Shown piece after piece: positions 16,841 to 25,778 of a DNA stretch of 64,000 nucleotides. The notes under the pieces were generated by a model. The model worked only from the letters and a program-made list of their open reading frames with translations. It was not told the DNA's origin and ran no database searches. Location of the stretch: the NCBI RefSeq assembly GCF_042658845.1, contig NZ_JBHSRI010000003.1, positions 1-64,000 on the forward strand. Reading direction: 5' to 3'. Source of the DNA: Paenisporosarcina macmurdoensis. GTDB taxonomy: Bacteria; Bacillota; Bacilli; Bacillales_A; Planococcaceae. A program made the position numbers and the translations under genes. Position 1 is the stretch's first letter. Each line of letters opens with the position of its first letter.

Positions 16841-17902
16841 TTAATTTCCCCTTTCAATGTATGCCTTCCATATTTTTAACATCGGAACAGGCATTGGTAC
16901 TTCTTTTATTTCTTCTATAGTTAACCATTTGCATGTGTCTAATTGGCTTTCTCCAACTGCATGTCCAACAAAACAGTTCATTTCCCATGTTAAATGAGAA
17001 AAGACATGTTTAAAAGTACCTAAATCAATTTCTTTTGAAAAATGTATAGCATAACGTTCTTGTAATAATAGAATGGTATCCATTTCTTTTAATGCGTGTT
17101 CAATCATAGGGAACTGATACATATTCGCTAAAAGACCTGTTTCGGGTCTTTTTTCCATTAGAAATTGTTTGTGCTCATTTTGGGCAACATAGATATCATA
17201 GTGTAACGCTTTTGTTTTTTTATTTTTTGTTTTAATAGGTAAATCATTTTGTTCCCCTGCGAAGAAAGCAGAACAATTTTCACGCACTGGGCATAATAAA
17301 CATTTCGGAGAAGTCGGAGTACATATAACTGCACCTAACTCCATTAACCCTTGGTTGAATGAAGATGGGTCTTGCACATCGATGATTTCTGAGACAGCTT
17401 GTTCAAAAATTTTTCTAGTTTTTGGTTTTGCAATATCTTCTTTAATAAGAAGTACTCGTGACAAGACACGCATTACATTGCCATCCACTGCATGTTCAGG
17501 TCTGCCGTAAGCAATACTCAAAATTGCCCCAGCTGTATAAGGTCCTACACCTTTTAATGTTGATATTTCTTCTCTTGTCTGTGGTACAACACTGTTGTAG
17601 TTTTCAACTACTTCCCTTACACCTGCTTGTAAATTTCTAGCACGTGAGTAGTAACCTAGTCCTTCCCACTGCTTCAAGAGTTTTTCTTCATCAGCACTTG
17701 CTAACTCTTCCATGCTAGGAAAAGCATCAATAAAGCGATTATAATATGGAATAACTGTGTCTACCCTCGTTTGTTGCAGCATGATTTCAGATACCCAAAT
17801 TTTATAGGGGTCTGAAGTCTCTCGCCAAGGTAGATTACGCTTTTCTTCAAGATACCATTCAATTAAAGACTTTCGAAATGTGATTTTATTGAATTCACTC
17901 AT
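16841..17902 (-). CDS. mutY: A/G-specific adenine glycosylase
   Basis: This 353-residue base-excision enzyme removes adenine mispaired with 8-oxoguanine. The HhH-GPD domain is complete: catalytic Glu in SEIMLQQTRVD, hairpin LKGVGPYTAGAIL and catalytic Asp in AVDGNVMRV. The iron-sulfur cluster loop follows with the standard C-x6-C-x2-C-x5-C spacing (CTPTSPKCLLCPVRENC). A C-terminal NUDIX-like domain for 8-oxoG recognition follows. ATG 17902 has AGGTGA 6 nt upstream; the longer frame to 17971 lacks a site. Confidence 0.95.
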   Translation of the reverse strand: MSEFNKITFRKSLIEWYLEEKRNLPWRETSDPYKIWVSEIMLQQTRVDTVIPYYNRFIDAFPSMEELASADEEKLLKQWEGLGYYSRARNLQAGVREVVENYNSVVPQTREEISTLKGVGPYTAGAILSIAYGRPEHAVDGNVMRVLSRVLLIKEDIAKPKTRKIFEQAVSEIIDVQDPSSFNQGLMELGAVICTPTSPKCLLCPVRENCSAFFAGEQNDLPIKTKNKKTKALHYDIYVAQNEHKQFLMEKRPETGLLANMYQFPMIEHALKEMDTILLLQERYAIHFSKEIDLGTFKHVFSHLTWEMNCFVGHAVGESQLDTCKWLTIEEIKEVPMPVPMLKIWKAYIERGN

Positions 17903-18063
17903 TTTTTCACCTAAATTCTGTTGATTACTCCCTATACATTTCGGGTATACCAAACTGAAGAGAGTAATCATACTATAAAGTCTAACCCGTTGTTATTTTA
18001 ACAAAAATATCTTATGATGAACAAAATTATTCGGACAATCTCCGTTCGAAGGAGTTGAGACAG

Positions 18064-19044
18064 TTGGATACAGGTACTCATATAGTAATGGGAATTGCTT
18101 TAGGCGGACTTGCTATGATTGATCCAGTCGTTGCTAACCATTCAATGACAGCAACAGCAGTTATAGCCGGAACCATCATTGGTTCACAAGCCCCTGACGT
18201 TGATACAGTATTAAAATTACGAAATAACGCCGTATACATTCGCCACCATCGCGGCATTACCCATTCCATTCCGGCTGTATTATTATGGCCACTTGGGATT
18301 GCAGGGGTGCTCCATTTAATCATACCAGGTGCAGATTTACTGCATTTATGGTTATGGACGTTTTTAGCCGTATTCTTGCATGTATTCGTCGACATTTTCA
18401 ATTCATACGGCACACAAGCTCTTAGACCGTTTTCTTCTAAGTGGGTAGCGCTTGGGGTAATAAACACATTTGACCCGATTATTTTTGGATTACACATTGT
18501 CGCCCTGCTATTTTGGGCATTCGGAGCTGATCCAGTCTTCACCATACTGTTAATGTATGGAATCATATTCGTCTATTATCTACTCAGATTTGCTGTCCAA
18601 CACGCCGTTAGACATGCTGTTAGGAATACAATTCCGAGTGCTGAAGAAATCATCATTGCACCAACGATTAGATTTTTCCAGTGGCGGATTGCCGCAATTT
18701 CACCAACGCATCATTATGTAGGACGAGCATATGGTCGTTCAATCAATATTTATGATCGCTTTGAGCGCAAGGAAATTCCAGATTCACCACTTGTAAAAGC
18801 TGCTTTAAAAGATAAAAATTTGCAAGCATTTATTTCATTCTCACCGATTTATCGTTGGGAAATCACGGAACATGAACATGTTTACGAAGTGCGCTTAATC
18901 GATTTACGCTACCGTAGTAACGATTATTATCCATTTGTTGCTGTTGCTCATTTAAATGAAGAGTTGGAAATTCTTAATTCCTATACAGGTTGGATTTTCA
19001 GTGAAGACAAGCTTCATAAAAAATTAGACTTTATGCCAAATTAA
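18064..19044 (+). CDS. yfhP: YfhP-type membrane-bound metal-dependent hydrolase (DUF457)
   Basis: The 326-residue membrane protein starts MDTGTHIVMGIALGG from a TTG at 18064; AAGGAG lies 9 nt upstream, while the in-frame TTG at 18055 is too close to that site. The DUF457/YdjM motif HHRGITHS and Asp/His residues near DVDTVLKLR are consistent with a metal site in the membrane. There are about four to five hydrophobic segments in the first 190 residues, then a soluble tail. It is divergent from mutY, as in B. subtilis. The cellular role is unclear. Confidence 0.85.
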   Translation: MDTGTHIVMGIALGGLAMIDPVVANHSMTATAVIAGTIIGSQAPDVDTVLKLRNNAVYIRHHRGITHSIPAVLLWPLGIAGVLHLIIPGADLLHLWLWTFLAVFLHVFVDIFNSYGTQALRPFSSKWVALGVINTFDPIIFGLHIVALLFWAFGADPVFTILLMYGIIFVYYLLRFAVQHAVRHAVRNTIPSAEEIIIAPTIRFFQWRIAAISPTHHYVGRAYGRSINIYDRFERKEIPDSPLVKAALKDKNLQAFISFSPIYRWEITEHEHVYEVRLIDLRYRSNDYYPFVAVAHLNEELEILNSYTGWIFSEDKLHKKLDFMPN

Positions 19045-19097
19045 AAGAGAACTGTCCTAAAAGTCATAAAATATGACTAAGGGCAGTTCCTTTTTTA
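19045..19097 (+). terminator. Terminator of yfhP with repeated hairpin core
   Basis: GAACTG.CC...GG.CAGTTC outer stem around AGTCATAAAATATGACT, then TTTTTTATTTTT. The inner core GTCATAAAATATGACTAAGG recurs in the terminator at 41620-41676. Confidence 0.85.
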
Positions 19098-19110
19098 TTT
19101 TTAGTGAAAG

Positions 19111-19312
19111 CTGATTTCCATTTCAGACGGACGCTTTCCGCGGGCATGGCCTCAGCCTCCTCGACGAGCAAGCTCGTCTGCGGGGTCTTCAGCTCATGCT
19201 ATTCCCGCTGGAAAGATATTGGACGAACTGTCAATTCGTCCAATATCTTTGCGACGAGTAAGCGCAGGAGCACATGTTTTTCTCGCCGTCTTCCACTGCA
19301 ATCAACCTTAAG
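19111..19312. repeat. Palindromic intergenic repeat, copy 1 (MITE-like)
   Basis: Starts CTGATTTCCATT..CGGACGCTTTCCGCGGGC and ends ..CAATCAAC. It contains a 16-bp perfect stem AAAGATATTGGACGAA (19212-19227) / TTCGTCCAATATCTTT (19235-19250), flanked by a segment running to GGAGCACATGTTTTT. The same module occurs in inverted orientation inside the copy at 46415-46690. The open frames through here are not coding. Confidence 0.8.
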
Positions 19313-19631
19313 TTCATCATGTGCAAAACAGACAATAATAAATGGTTACATTTTCAAATGTAGGTACAGAAAAAAGAGAGCATTTTTGACTATCACAAAT
19401 GGGATGCTAAACAACATCTATCTTACACATAAAAGCGGGTATTGGCTTCCTTACCACGGGCGAACAGGCAAGGCTTCTCACTCGTTCCTCAGCATGGGTG
19501 TCAATAAACCCCGTTTTACGCAGAGTCGCATATTCCCTAGCTTTTAGTACTCTTGATACTATCGAAAGAGCATTTGTGCCTTGTTTGCCGCAAAAAGCCT
19601 CTATATTACATTTATATTTACAGGGATTTTT
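19313..19631. other. Gene-free stretch between repeat copies
   Basis: About 320 bp with no supported gene. Open frames in it lack ribosome sites and run into the flanking repeats. Base composition is ordinary. A possible decayed repeat remnant cannot be excluded. Confidence 0.5.
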
Positions 19632-19756
19632 GTTGATTGGAATGGAGGCGGCGACTCCAGCGGAATCAGCACGAACTGAAGACCCTGGACTGAGCATCGC
19701 GAAGGAAGCGGCTGAAGTCGTGCCCGCGGAAAGCGTCCGCCGCAATGGAAATCAAC
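19632..19756. repeat. Palindromic intergenic repeat, short form, copy A
   Basis: GTTGATTGGAATGGAGGCGGCGACT... to ...CCGCGGAAAGCGTCCGCCGC..GGAAATCAAC. The 110 bp from 19647 to 19756 are about 90 percent identical to 19824-19933. The ends match the ends of the longer copies elsewhere in the window. Confidence 0.8.
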
Positions 19757-19823
19757 ATTTTTTCTACACGGTCGTGTACTTTTTATTGCTTATGTTAAAT
19801 AACAGTTTATTAATTGTAGTAAA

Positions 19824-19933
19824 GGCGGCGACTTCAGCGGATTCAGCACGAACTGAAGTCCCTGGACTGAGCATCACGAGGGAAGCGGCTGAAGTCGTGC
19901 CCGCGGAAAGCATCCACCGCAACAGAAATCAAC
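19824..19933. repeat. Palindromic intergenic repeat, short form, copy B
   Basis: Direct repeat of 19647-19756 in the same orientation, with a degenerate left end. Between the two copies is 67 bp of A/T-rich sequence. Confidence 0.8.
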
Positions 19934-19969
19934 ATATTTCACACTCTAAAAAGGACTACAAATACACTG

Positions 19970-20254
19970 CTATTGAATTAAATCATCATCATCATTTTTT
20001 AGTAAATGAGCATATTTCGGATTATTTCCAGCAAACTCATGTATGCGATCGCCGTAGCTATTAATCCATTGACGAATTACCTTTTCTGCAACCTCGGCAC
20101 CTTTATAATCATATCCCGCTTTTGCATATGATGATTCAAAGTCAGACCATAATAATTCAACCCATACGCGTGCTTTAGAAGCAGACAGTGCTTCATTTTT
20201 TGCAGCAAGTTCTTCTATTAATTGCTCAATTCGTTCTTCAATTTTTTCGGTCAT
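19970..20254 (-). CDS. yfhJ: WVELL-domain protein YfhJ
   Basis: The 94-residue soluble helical protein has the diagnostic ARVWVELLWSDFE near residue 29 and NPKYAHLL at the C-terminus, as in B. subtilis YfhJ. Function is unknown. Its ATG lies 1 bp beyond the yfhH stop, with GGAGGG inside yfhH. It is therefore the last gene of a recX-yfhH-yfhJ operon. It borders the repeat-rich stretch, and no convincing terminator was found. Confidence 0.88.
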   Translation of the reverse strand: MTEKIEERIEQLIEELAAKNEALSASKARVWVELLWSDFESSYAKAGYDYKGAEVAEKVIRQWINSYGDRIHEFAGNNPKYAHLLKNDDDDLIQ

Positions 20255-20255
20255 A

Positions 20256-20588
20256 TTATTTACCCTCCTTTAATGATTTCAACATGGAGATTGGTAATGC
20301 CTCAGCAAATTTCTCTCCACCCATACGATATCCCCAAGCAAAACGACCTTTTAAATAATCTACTTGGAAAAACACGCCTGGATCTCCTTCTATTCGATAT
20401 ACTTCACCAGGAACAAACTGTGCGGGATCGACTAAATAAGCTTGTGCCATAATCGCTTTCCGCTCCAACACGGCATATTCATTTACATAGCCAAGTTGAC
20501 TAGCTTTTCTTGCTTTTTCAAGCAAATTAGCAATTTCTTGTCTCAACTCTGATTCAATCATTTGGCTGTACTTTTTTTCAATCGCCAT
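20256..20588 (-). CDS. yfhH: DUF1811 protein YfhH
   Basis: The 110-residue protein has an N-terminal helical segment and a C-terminal SH3-like region (FVPGEVYRIEGDPGVFFQVDYLKG), matching the YfhH family. Function is unknown. It overlaps the end of recX by 11 bp and is followed directly by yfhJ, so translational coupling is expected. Gene order agrees with B. subtilis yfhG(recX)-yfhH. Confidence 0.87.
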   Translation of the reverse strand: MAIEKKYSQMIESELRQEIANLLEKARKASQLGYVNEYAVLERKAIMAQAYLVDPAQFVPGEVYRIEGDPGVFFQVDYLKGRFAWGYRMGGEKFAEALPISMLKSLKEGK

Positions 20589-21390
20589 CTTCTTCTAACT
20601 CCTTTTTCTCAATAAACATTTCGATTTGTTCAGATGGAAACCCTTTTAAATACAGGGCTTGTTTAACTCTATTCTTACGATCATAACCTGTGAATTTCAC
20701 AGAAACTTTCCGCCAAATCTTGTCTCCTTGATCAGCGATCATTTCTTCCCACTCATCTTGCTCTGTTTCAAATTCAATTCCCTCAATTACTTTGCTTATA
20801 ATCGCATACGAGTATCCTTTGCGCAATAAGGTATCCTGAATTTTTTGTTTTACTTGTCTTGGTGTTTTAGATGATTGTTGGTTGGCAATTTTCTCAGCCA
20901 ATCCTTGTGCTACTTCAGTTTGATCATCTTCAGTATACGTTTTGAGCACTTCCTCTTGTAGCGATTTTTCGATCCCTTTATTCCTTAATTCCTGTTGAAT
21001 GGCACGAGGTCCCTTTTTGCTTGTCTTCTTTTGAGTCTCAAGCAAAGCCTTTGAAAACGATTCGTCATTTAAAAACCCTAAATGGTATAATTTTTGAATA
21101 GCTTCCAAAACAACAGCTTCACCGTATTCTGCATCAAGCAATTTCTTTTTCACTTCATATTCGCTACGCATGCGAAAGCTTAAATAATCAAGGGCTTTAT
21201 TAAATGCTTTTCGGACTTCATCGTCAAAAACAATTTCATCGCGCTCAAAGTCTTCCAGATCTTTGCCTTTTGATAATTGGTATTTCACTAACAGTGATTC
21301 ATCTACTGCAAACGCATATTTTTCCTCTATATAAATGTTATAACGTTCGGGATTATTTTTTTGACGTGCTATTTTTGTGATTATTACCAC
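20578..21390 (-). CDS. recX: Recombination regulator RecX
   Basis: The 270-residue protein is made of repeated three-helix RecX modules: for example LDYLSFRMRSEYEVKKKLLD, then YHLGFLNDESFSKALLE, GPRAIQQELRNKGI and KQKIQDTLLRKGYSYAII. RecX binds the RecA filament and modulates strand exchange. Length equals the long Bacillus form with an extra C-terminal module. The start is GTG (21388-21390) with GAGGTG 5 nt upstream. It is divergent from yfhF. Confidence 0.93.
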   Translation of the reverse strand: MVIITKIARQKNNPERYNIYIEEKYAFAVDESLLVKYQLSKGKDLEDFERDEIVFDDEVRKAFNKALDYLSFRMRSEYEVKKKLLDAEYGEAVVLEAIQKLYHLGFLNDESFSKALLETQKKTSKKGPRAIQQELRNKGIEKSLQEEVLKTYTEDDQTEVAQGLAEKIANQQSSKTPRQVKQKIQDTLLRKGYSYAIISKVIEGIEFETEQDEWEEMIADQGDKIWRKVSVKFTGYDRKNRVKQALYLKGFPSEQIEMFIEKKELEEDGD

Positions 21391-21512
21391 TATCTCACCT
21401 CATATTCTCTACTTAATAAGTATACACATTATTGATGGCACATTCATTTGAGTACACTTACTAAAGAACGGGTACTATACAAATACAATCTACTATTAGA
21501 GGAGGAACAAAC

Positions 21513-22412
21513 ATGAAAGTTGCGATAACGGGTGGAAGCGGTTTTGTTGGACAGGAGATTACAAAACAATTAACCGATAATGGACACGAAGTATACATTT
21601 TGACACGTTCTCCTAAAGCGTCAAATGATTCCGTACATATGGTGAAATGGCTTGTAGACGGAGCTAAACCTGAGGATCAGCTGAATGGCGTTGATGCTTG
21701 GATTAATTTAGCCGGTGCGTCAATTAATGAAGGTCGATGGACTGAAGAACAAAAACAGAAAATTTATGATAGTCGAATGAAAGCAACAGATGAAGTTCTG
21801 CGTATTTTTGGGACCGTTTCAAAAAAACCAACTGTTCTTGTAAATGCAAGTGCCATTGGTATTTATCCCCCTTCTGAACAGGCGACGTATACAGAAGAAT
21901 CTTTCTCTCGCGGTTCAGACTTCCTTGCAAAAACGGTTGAAGATTGGGAGAAAAAAGCCTCAGAAGCAGAAAAATTTGGAACTCGAGTAGCTTATGGGCG
22001 CTTTGGAATTATTCTTGGCAAGGATCAAGGCGCTCTTCCTCTAATGGCTATGCCATATAAAATGGGTGTTGGCGGAAAAGTCGGTTCAGGAAATCAATGG
22101 GTATCCTGGGTTCACGTATCAGACGTTGCCAAAGCCTTGCTTTATGCAATAGAGAATGATGATTTTAAAGGTCCCTTTAATGTTACGTCACCAGATCCAA
22201 AACAAATGACTGAGTTCGGTAAAATCTTAGGAGAAGTATTGCACCGTCCACATTGGTTACCTGTTCCCTCCTTTGCATTAAAGCTCGCACTCGGAGACAA
22301 AAGTCAATTAGTACTAGAAGGCCAACGTGTTATGCCTGATAAGTTATTAACACATGGCTTTAAATTTACTTATCCAGATTTACAAAAAGCACTCAAAAAC
22401 ATTTATGCATAA
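21513..22412 (+). CDS. yfhF: TIGR01777-family SDR epimerase-like protein YfhF
   Basis: The 299-residue extended-SDR protein has the NAD(P) loop ITGGSGFVGQEI at residues 4-15 and a GIYPP-type active-site Tyr. The C-terminal DUF1731 region (LPVPSFALKLALGD, VMPDKLLTHGFKFTYPDL) is diagnostic of TIGR01777 proteins. Relatives are called nucleotide-sugar epimerases or cell-division inhibitors, but no reaction is proven. ATG follows GAGGAGG. It ends at a terminator whose U tract touches the next start codon. Confidence 0.88.
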   Translation: MKVAITGGSGFVGQEITKQLTDNGHEVYILTRSPKASNDSVHMVKWLVDGAKPEDQLNGVDAWINLAGASINEGRWTEEQKQKIYDSRMKATDEVLRIFGTVSKKPTVLVNASAIGIYPPSEQATYTEESFSRGSDFLAKTVEDWEKKASEAEKFGTRVAYGRFGIILGKDQGALPLMAMPYKMGVGGKVGSGNQWVSWVHVSDVAKALLYAIENDDFKGPFNVTSPDPKQMTEFGKILGEVLHRPHWLPVPSFALKLALGDKSQLVLEGQRVMPDKLLTHGFKFTYPDLQKALKNIYA

Positions 22413-22422
22413 GATCTTCTAG

Positions 22423-22460
22423 AAAACGCAACCTATCGTAAAAAGAAAGGTTGCGTTTTT
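22423..22460 (+). terminator. Terminator of yfhF abutting the pdaA start codon
   Basis: AAAACGCAACCT (22423-22434) pairs with AGGTTGCGTTTT (22448-22459). The U tract ends at 22460 and the pdaA ATG begins at 22461. Confidence 0.85.
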
Positions 22461-23264
22461 ATGTGGATAAAACATACTTTAGGCATCGTAGTTTCATGTG
22501 TAATTTTAACCTTGGGTATTTTATTAAATCCATTTCAAGTGGAAGCTGAATCACTGAACTGGGGATTTAAGAAAGGCTCTGAAGAAAAACAAGCACAAGC
22601 TGGTAGCGCCTTTGATGTACTCTTAAAAAAATATGGTGCTTTTTATAAAGGTTCTCCGGATGAAAAAATCTTATACTTGACGTTCGATAATGGCTACGAA
22701 AATGGCTATACCGCTCCCATTTTAGATACCTTAAAAAAAGAAAAAGTGAAAGGCACTTTTTTTCTCACAGGTCATTACGTTGAAAGTGCTACGGATTTAG
22801 TTAATCGAATGATTAAGGAAGGTCATGAAATCGGAAATCATTCTTACGGACACCCGAACATGGCCAATTTATCAGAAGCTCGAATGAAAGAAGAGTGGGA
22901 TAAATTTGATCAGTTATTAGCTGAAAAAACAGACGTTAGTAAAACGCGTTTTGTGCGTCCTCCTGAAGGTGTTTTTAGCGAAAATTTACTTGCCTATGGA
23001 AATGAACTTGGTTATCGTCATATGTTTTGGTCGGTAGCATTTGTTGATTGGCATGCAAACCGCCCTCTAGGAAAAGCCTACGCTTACAACCACTTGATGA
23101 ATCAAATTCATCCCGGTGCCATCATATTGATGCACACGGTCTCCCCTGATAATGCAGCTGCTTTGCCTGACTTTATTCGAGATGCCAAAGCCAAAGGATA
23201 TACATTCTCATCCTTAGACGCATTAGTTAATGAGACAAGTGAACTCCCGTTGTCTTTCCATTAA
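22461..23264 (+). CDS. pdaA: Delta-lactam-biosynthetic peptidoglycan de-N-acetylase PdaA
   Basis: The 267-residue exported polysaccharide deacetylase has a signal peptide or anchor in residues 1-29, then LNWGFKKG and the NodB domain: YLTFDNGYENGY (metal and catalytic Asp), HEIGNHSYGHPN (metal His), RPPEGVFSE and FWSVAFVDW. It removes the acetyl group from MurNAc on the way to muramic delta-lactam in spore cortex, needed for germination. The only nearby Shine-Dalgarno-like run, AAAGAAAGG, lies inside the 3' arm of the yfhF terminator, 11 nt before ATG. Another start is possible but none is better. Confidence 0.93.
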   Translation: MWIKHTLGIVVSCVILTLGILLNPFQVEAESLNWGFKKGSEEKQAQAGSAFDVLLKKYGAFYKGSPDEKILYLTFDNGYENGYTAPILDTLKKEKVKGTFFLTGHYVESATDLVNRMIKEGHEIGNHSYGHPNMANLSEARMKEEWDKFDQLLAEKTDVSKTRFVRPPEGVFSENLLAYGNELGYRHMFWSVAFVDWHANRPLGKAYAYNHLMNQIHPGAIILMHTVSPDNAAALPDFIRDAKAKGYTFSSLDALVNETSELPLSFH

Positions 23265-23316
23265 GACGTCTGTCCTATATACTATAGTCAACAGTAGTAA
23301 AGGACGTGGATACATT

Positions 23317-24696
23317 TTGTCACAACAATCAATGATAGAAGTAGGTCAAAAATTCCCATTAACAATTAAACGCCTAGGAATTAACGGAGAAGGCATTGGG
23401 TACTTTAAACGCAATGTGGTCTTCGTTAAAGGCGCATTACCAGGCGAAGAAGTAACTGCACAAGTACAAGTCGTTAAAAGTAATTTTGCTGAAGCAAGCA
23501 TCCTACAGATTCGCAAAGCATCGCCTCACCGTCAAGTAGCACCTTGCGTTGTATATGAAGCATGTGGTGGATGTCAATTGCAACATATGACTTACCAACA
23601 GCAGTTAATCGAAAAACGCGATATGATTATGCAATCTCTTGAACGCTATGTAAAAGATATTGCACCAAACATTGATGTTCGCGCAACAATAGGCATGGAG
23701 AACCCATGGGAATATCGTAATAAAAGCCAATTCCAAGTACGTAAAGCTGGAGACAGAGTTCATGCTGGTCTTTATGCAGAAGGTACACATGAGTTGTTAA
23801 ATATTAATGAATGTATCGTCCAACACCCGAACACAACACGTATTACGAATGCCGTGAAACGCATTCTTGAAAAGCTAAAAATCCCGATTTATGATGAAGA
23901 AACAAACAATGGTTTAGTAAAAACAATTGTTGTCCGAACTGGTATTCAAACTGGAGAAATCCAGCTTGTACTCGTCACAACTCTTGCCGAAATGCCGAAA
24001 CGTCAGCAACTCATTGATAAACTAATTGCCATTGATCCAGCAGTAGTATCGATTGTTCAAAATGTTAATTCAAAGCAAACTTCTTTAATTTTCGGAGAGC
24101 GTACAATTGTGCTTCATGGCAAAAAAACGTTGCACGAAGAATTAGGTGAATTTTCTTTTGATTTATCAGCACGTGCCTTTTTCCAACTAAACCCTACACA
24201 AACTGTTCGTTTATATAACGAAATTAAGTCTGCTGCTGCATTAACTGGACAAGAAACAGTTGTCGATGCATATTGTGGTGTTGGTACAATTGGTCTTTGG
24301 TTAGCTAAGGACGCGAAGGAAATTCGCGGTATGGACATCGTTGGGGATAGTATTTTTGATGCTAAGAAAAATGCGGAAAATCACGGTTTTACACATACTA
24401 CTTACGAAACAGGAACAGCTGAAGAATGGCTTGCAACATGGAGCCGTGAAGGTTTTGTGCCGGATGTATTAACAGTAGATCCTCCACGAACTGGTTTAGC
24501 AGATAGTTTGTTAAAAACAATATTAAATGTACGACCAAAACGCTTTGTCTACACATCATGTAATCCATCGACATTAGCAAAAGATTTGAGTCAGTTGCGT
24601 AAAGTATACGACATTCAATACATTCAACCAGTTGATATGTTCCCTCAAACTGCACAAATTGAAAGTGTCACACTTTTAGTGAGAAAAACGCTTTAA
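23317..24696 (+). CDS. rlmD: 23S rRNA (uracil-5-)-methyltransferase, RumA/RlmD family
   Basis: The 459-residue SAM-dependent enzyme makes 5-methyluridine in 23S rRNA. An N-terminal TRAM domain (about 8-65) is followed by the iron-sulfur motif CVVYEACGGCQLQHM, then the methyltransferase fold with DAYCGVGTIGLWLA, VDPPRTGL and the catalytic Cys in YTSCNPSTLAKDL. A TTG start at 23317 fits the family start and has AAGGACGTGG upstream; the frame continues back into pdaA. Bacillus has two such paralogues (YefA and YfjO); the neighbour pdaA (yfjS) suggests the YfjO type. Confidence 0.9.
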   Translation: MSQQSMIEVGQKFPLTIKRLGINGEGIGYFKRNVVFVKGALPGEEVTAQVQVVKSNFAEASILQIRKASPHRQVAPCVVYEACGGCQLQHMTYQQQLIEKRDMIMQSLERYVKDIAPNIDVRATIGMENPWEYRNKSQFQVRKAGDRVHAGLYAEGTHELLNINECIVQHPNTTRITNAVKRILEKLKIPIYDEETNNGLVKTIVVRTGIQTGEIQLVLVTTLAEMPKRQQLIDKLIAIDPAVVSIVQNVNSKQTSLIFGERTIVLHGKKTLHEELGEFSFDLSARAFFQLNPTQTVRLYNEIKSAAALTGQETVVDAYCGVGTIGLWLAKDAKEIRGMDIVGDSIFDAKKNAENHGFTHTTYETGTAEEWLATWSREGFVPDVLTVDPPRTGLADSLLKTILNVRPKRFVYTSCNPSTLAKDLSQLRKVYDIQYIQPVDMFPQTAQIESVTLLVRKTL

Positions 24697-24714
24697 ATAT
24701 CGTCACGAATTCTC

Positions 24715-24752
24715 TGAGCATGTTCATTCGAGCATGCTTTTTCTTTTTGTTT
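24715..24752 (+). terminator. Terminator of the 23S methyltransferase gene
   Basis: AGCATG / CATGCT stem (about 24717-24738) followed by TTTTTCTTTTTG. Confidence 0.65.
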
Positions 24753-24845
24753 CAAATAGAGGATTATTATTTTTAATTGTAGGGAATAACGACAATAAGT
24801 AATTATTATTTTAAAAAGGATATTTTGATAGATGGAGGAATTGTC

Positions 24846-25700
24846 ATGAAGTGGAAGGGTCGAGGGCAAAGTACTAACGTAGAAGATCGTCGAGGTAAAG
24901 GAATTGGCGCTGGGGGTATTGGGATTGCTGGTGGTGGTATTGGGTTAGTCATCGTCATCATCATGACCTTATTAGGCGGTGGAAATACTGGCGATATACT
25001 GAACAATATTCAAGGTACCGATACCAATAATTCTGCTCCCTATGAAGAATCAAAAGATGAAAAAGAGCTGTCTCAATTCGTCTCCGTCGTTCTTGCGGAT
25101 ACAGAAGAAGTATGGACTGAGTTATTCAAAGAAAAAGGATCTGAATATCAAGAACCGACTATGGTGTTATACACAGATCAAGTTCAATCAGCTTGCGGAA
25201 CAGCTGGTTCTGCAGTAGGTCCATTCTACTGTCCTGGCGATTATAAGCTTTACATTGACCTAAGCTTCTATGATGAGCTCAATAAAAAATTCGAAGCACC
25301 TGGTGACTTCGCAATGGCTTATGTAATTGCACACGAAGTAGGACATCATGTTCAGACATTACTTGGTACCAACAAAGAAGTAATGGCACTACGCAATCAA
25401 ATGAGTGAGGAAGAATTCAATAAATACTTAGTCCGACTTGAACTACAGGCTGATTACTATGCTGGTGTCTTTGCTCATTATGCAGAGGGGCAAGGTTATC
25501 TAGAAGTAGGCGACGTTGAAGAAGCCATTACTGCTGCAAGTGCTGTTGGCGATGACAATATTCAGAAGAAAACGCAAGGCCATGTCGTTCCAGACAGCTT
25601 TACTCACGGTACTTCTGAACAACGTATGCGTTGGTTTAAAAAAGGCTATGAGTCCGGAACCATTGAAGGTGGAGATACCTTTAAAACTAAAGATTTATAA
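24846..25700 (+). CDS. YpfJ-type neutral zinc metallopeptidase
   Basis: The 284-residue protein begins MKWKGRGQSTNVEDRRGKG, then has one membrane helix (about residues 24-47, Gly/Ile rich), then the catalytic domain with HEVGHH (HExxH zincin motif) and the downstream LELQADYYAGVFAHYA, which supplies the third ligand. This is the Zn_peptidase_2/YpfJ family, widespread and uncharacterised; the domain probably faces outward. ATG 24846 follows TGGAGGAAT. CGTAGS residues (ACGTAGSAVGPFYCP) are conserved in the family. Confidence 0.9.
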   Translation: MKWKGRGQSTNVEDRRGKGIGAGGIGIAGGGIGLVIVIIMTLLGGGNTGDILNNIQGTDTNNSAPYEESKDEKELSQFVSVVLADTEEVWTELFKEKGSEYQEPTMVLYTDQVQSACGTAGSAVGPFYCPGDYKLYIDLSFYDELNKKFEAPGDFAMAYVIAHEVGHHVQTLLGTNKEVMALRNQMSEEEFNKYLVRLELQADYYAGVFAHYAEGQGYLEVGDVEEAITAASAVGDDNIQKKTQGHVVPDSFTHGTSEQRMRWFKKGYESGTIEGGDTFKTKDL

Positions 25701-25721
25701 TTTGGTTGCAACAATCCCTAA

Positions 25722-25778
25722 AAATAAAACAGCAAGCACAGTCGATTGTCACGTCGATTGTACTTGCTGTTTTTTTGG
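25722..25778. terminator. Shared bidirectional terminator (peptidase gene and MFS gene)
   Basis: AACAGCAAG / CTTGCTGTT stem (about 25728-25736 and 25763-25771) with A run left and T run right. It overlaps the last codons of the convergent MFS gene, whose stop is at 25749. Confidence 0.8.

Noticed and set aside
18078..18566. 162-codon minus-strand frame
   Set aside because: Complete shadow of yfhP without a ribosome site.
19498..20064. 188-codon open frame with repeated PAES.R..NGNQH segments
   Set aside because: It reads through both short repeat copies and into yfhJ on the other strand; the protein repeat simply mirrors the DNA repeat.
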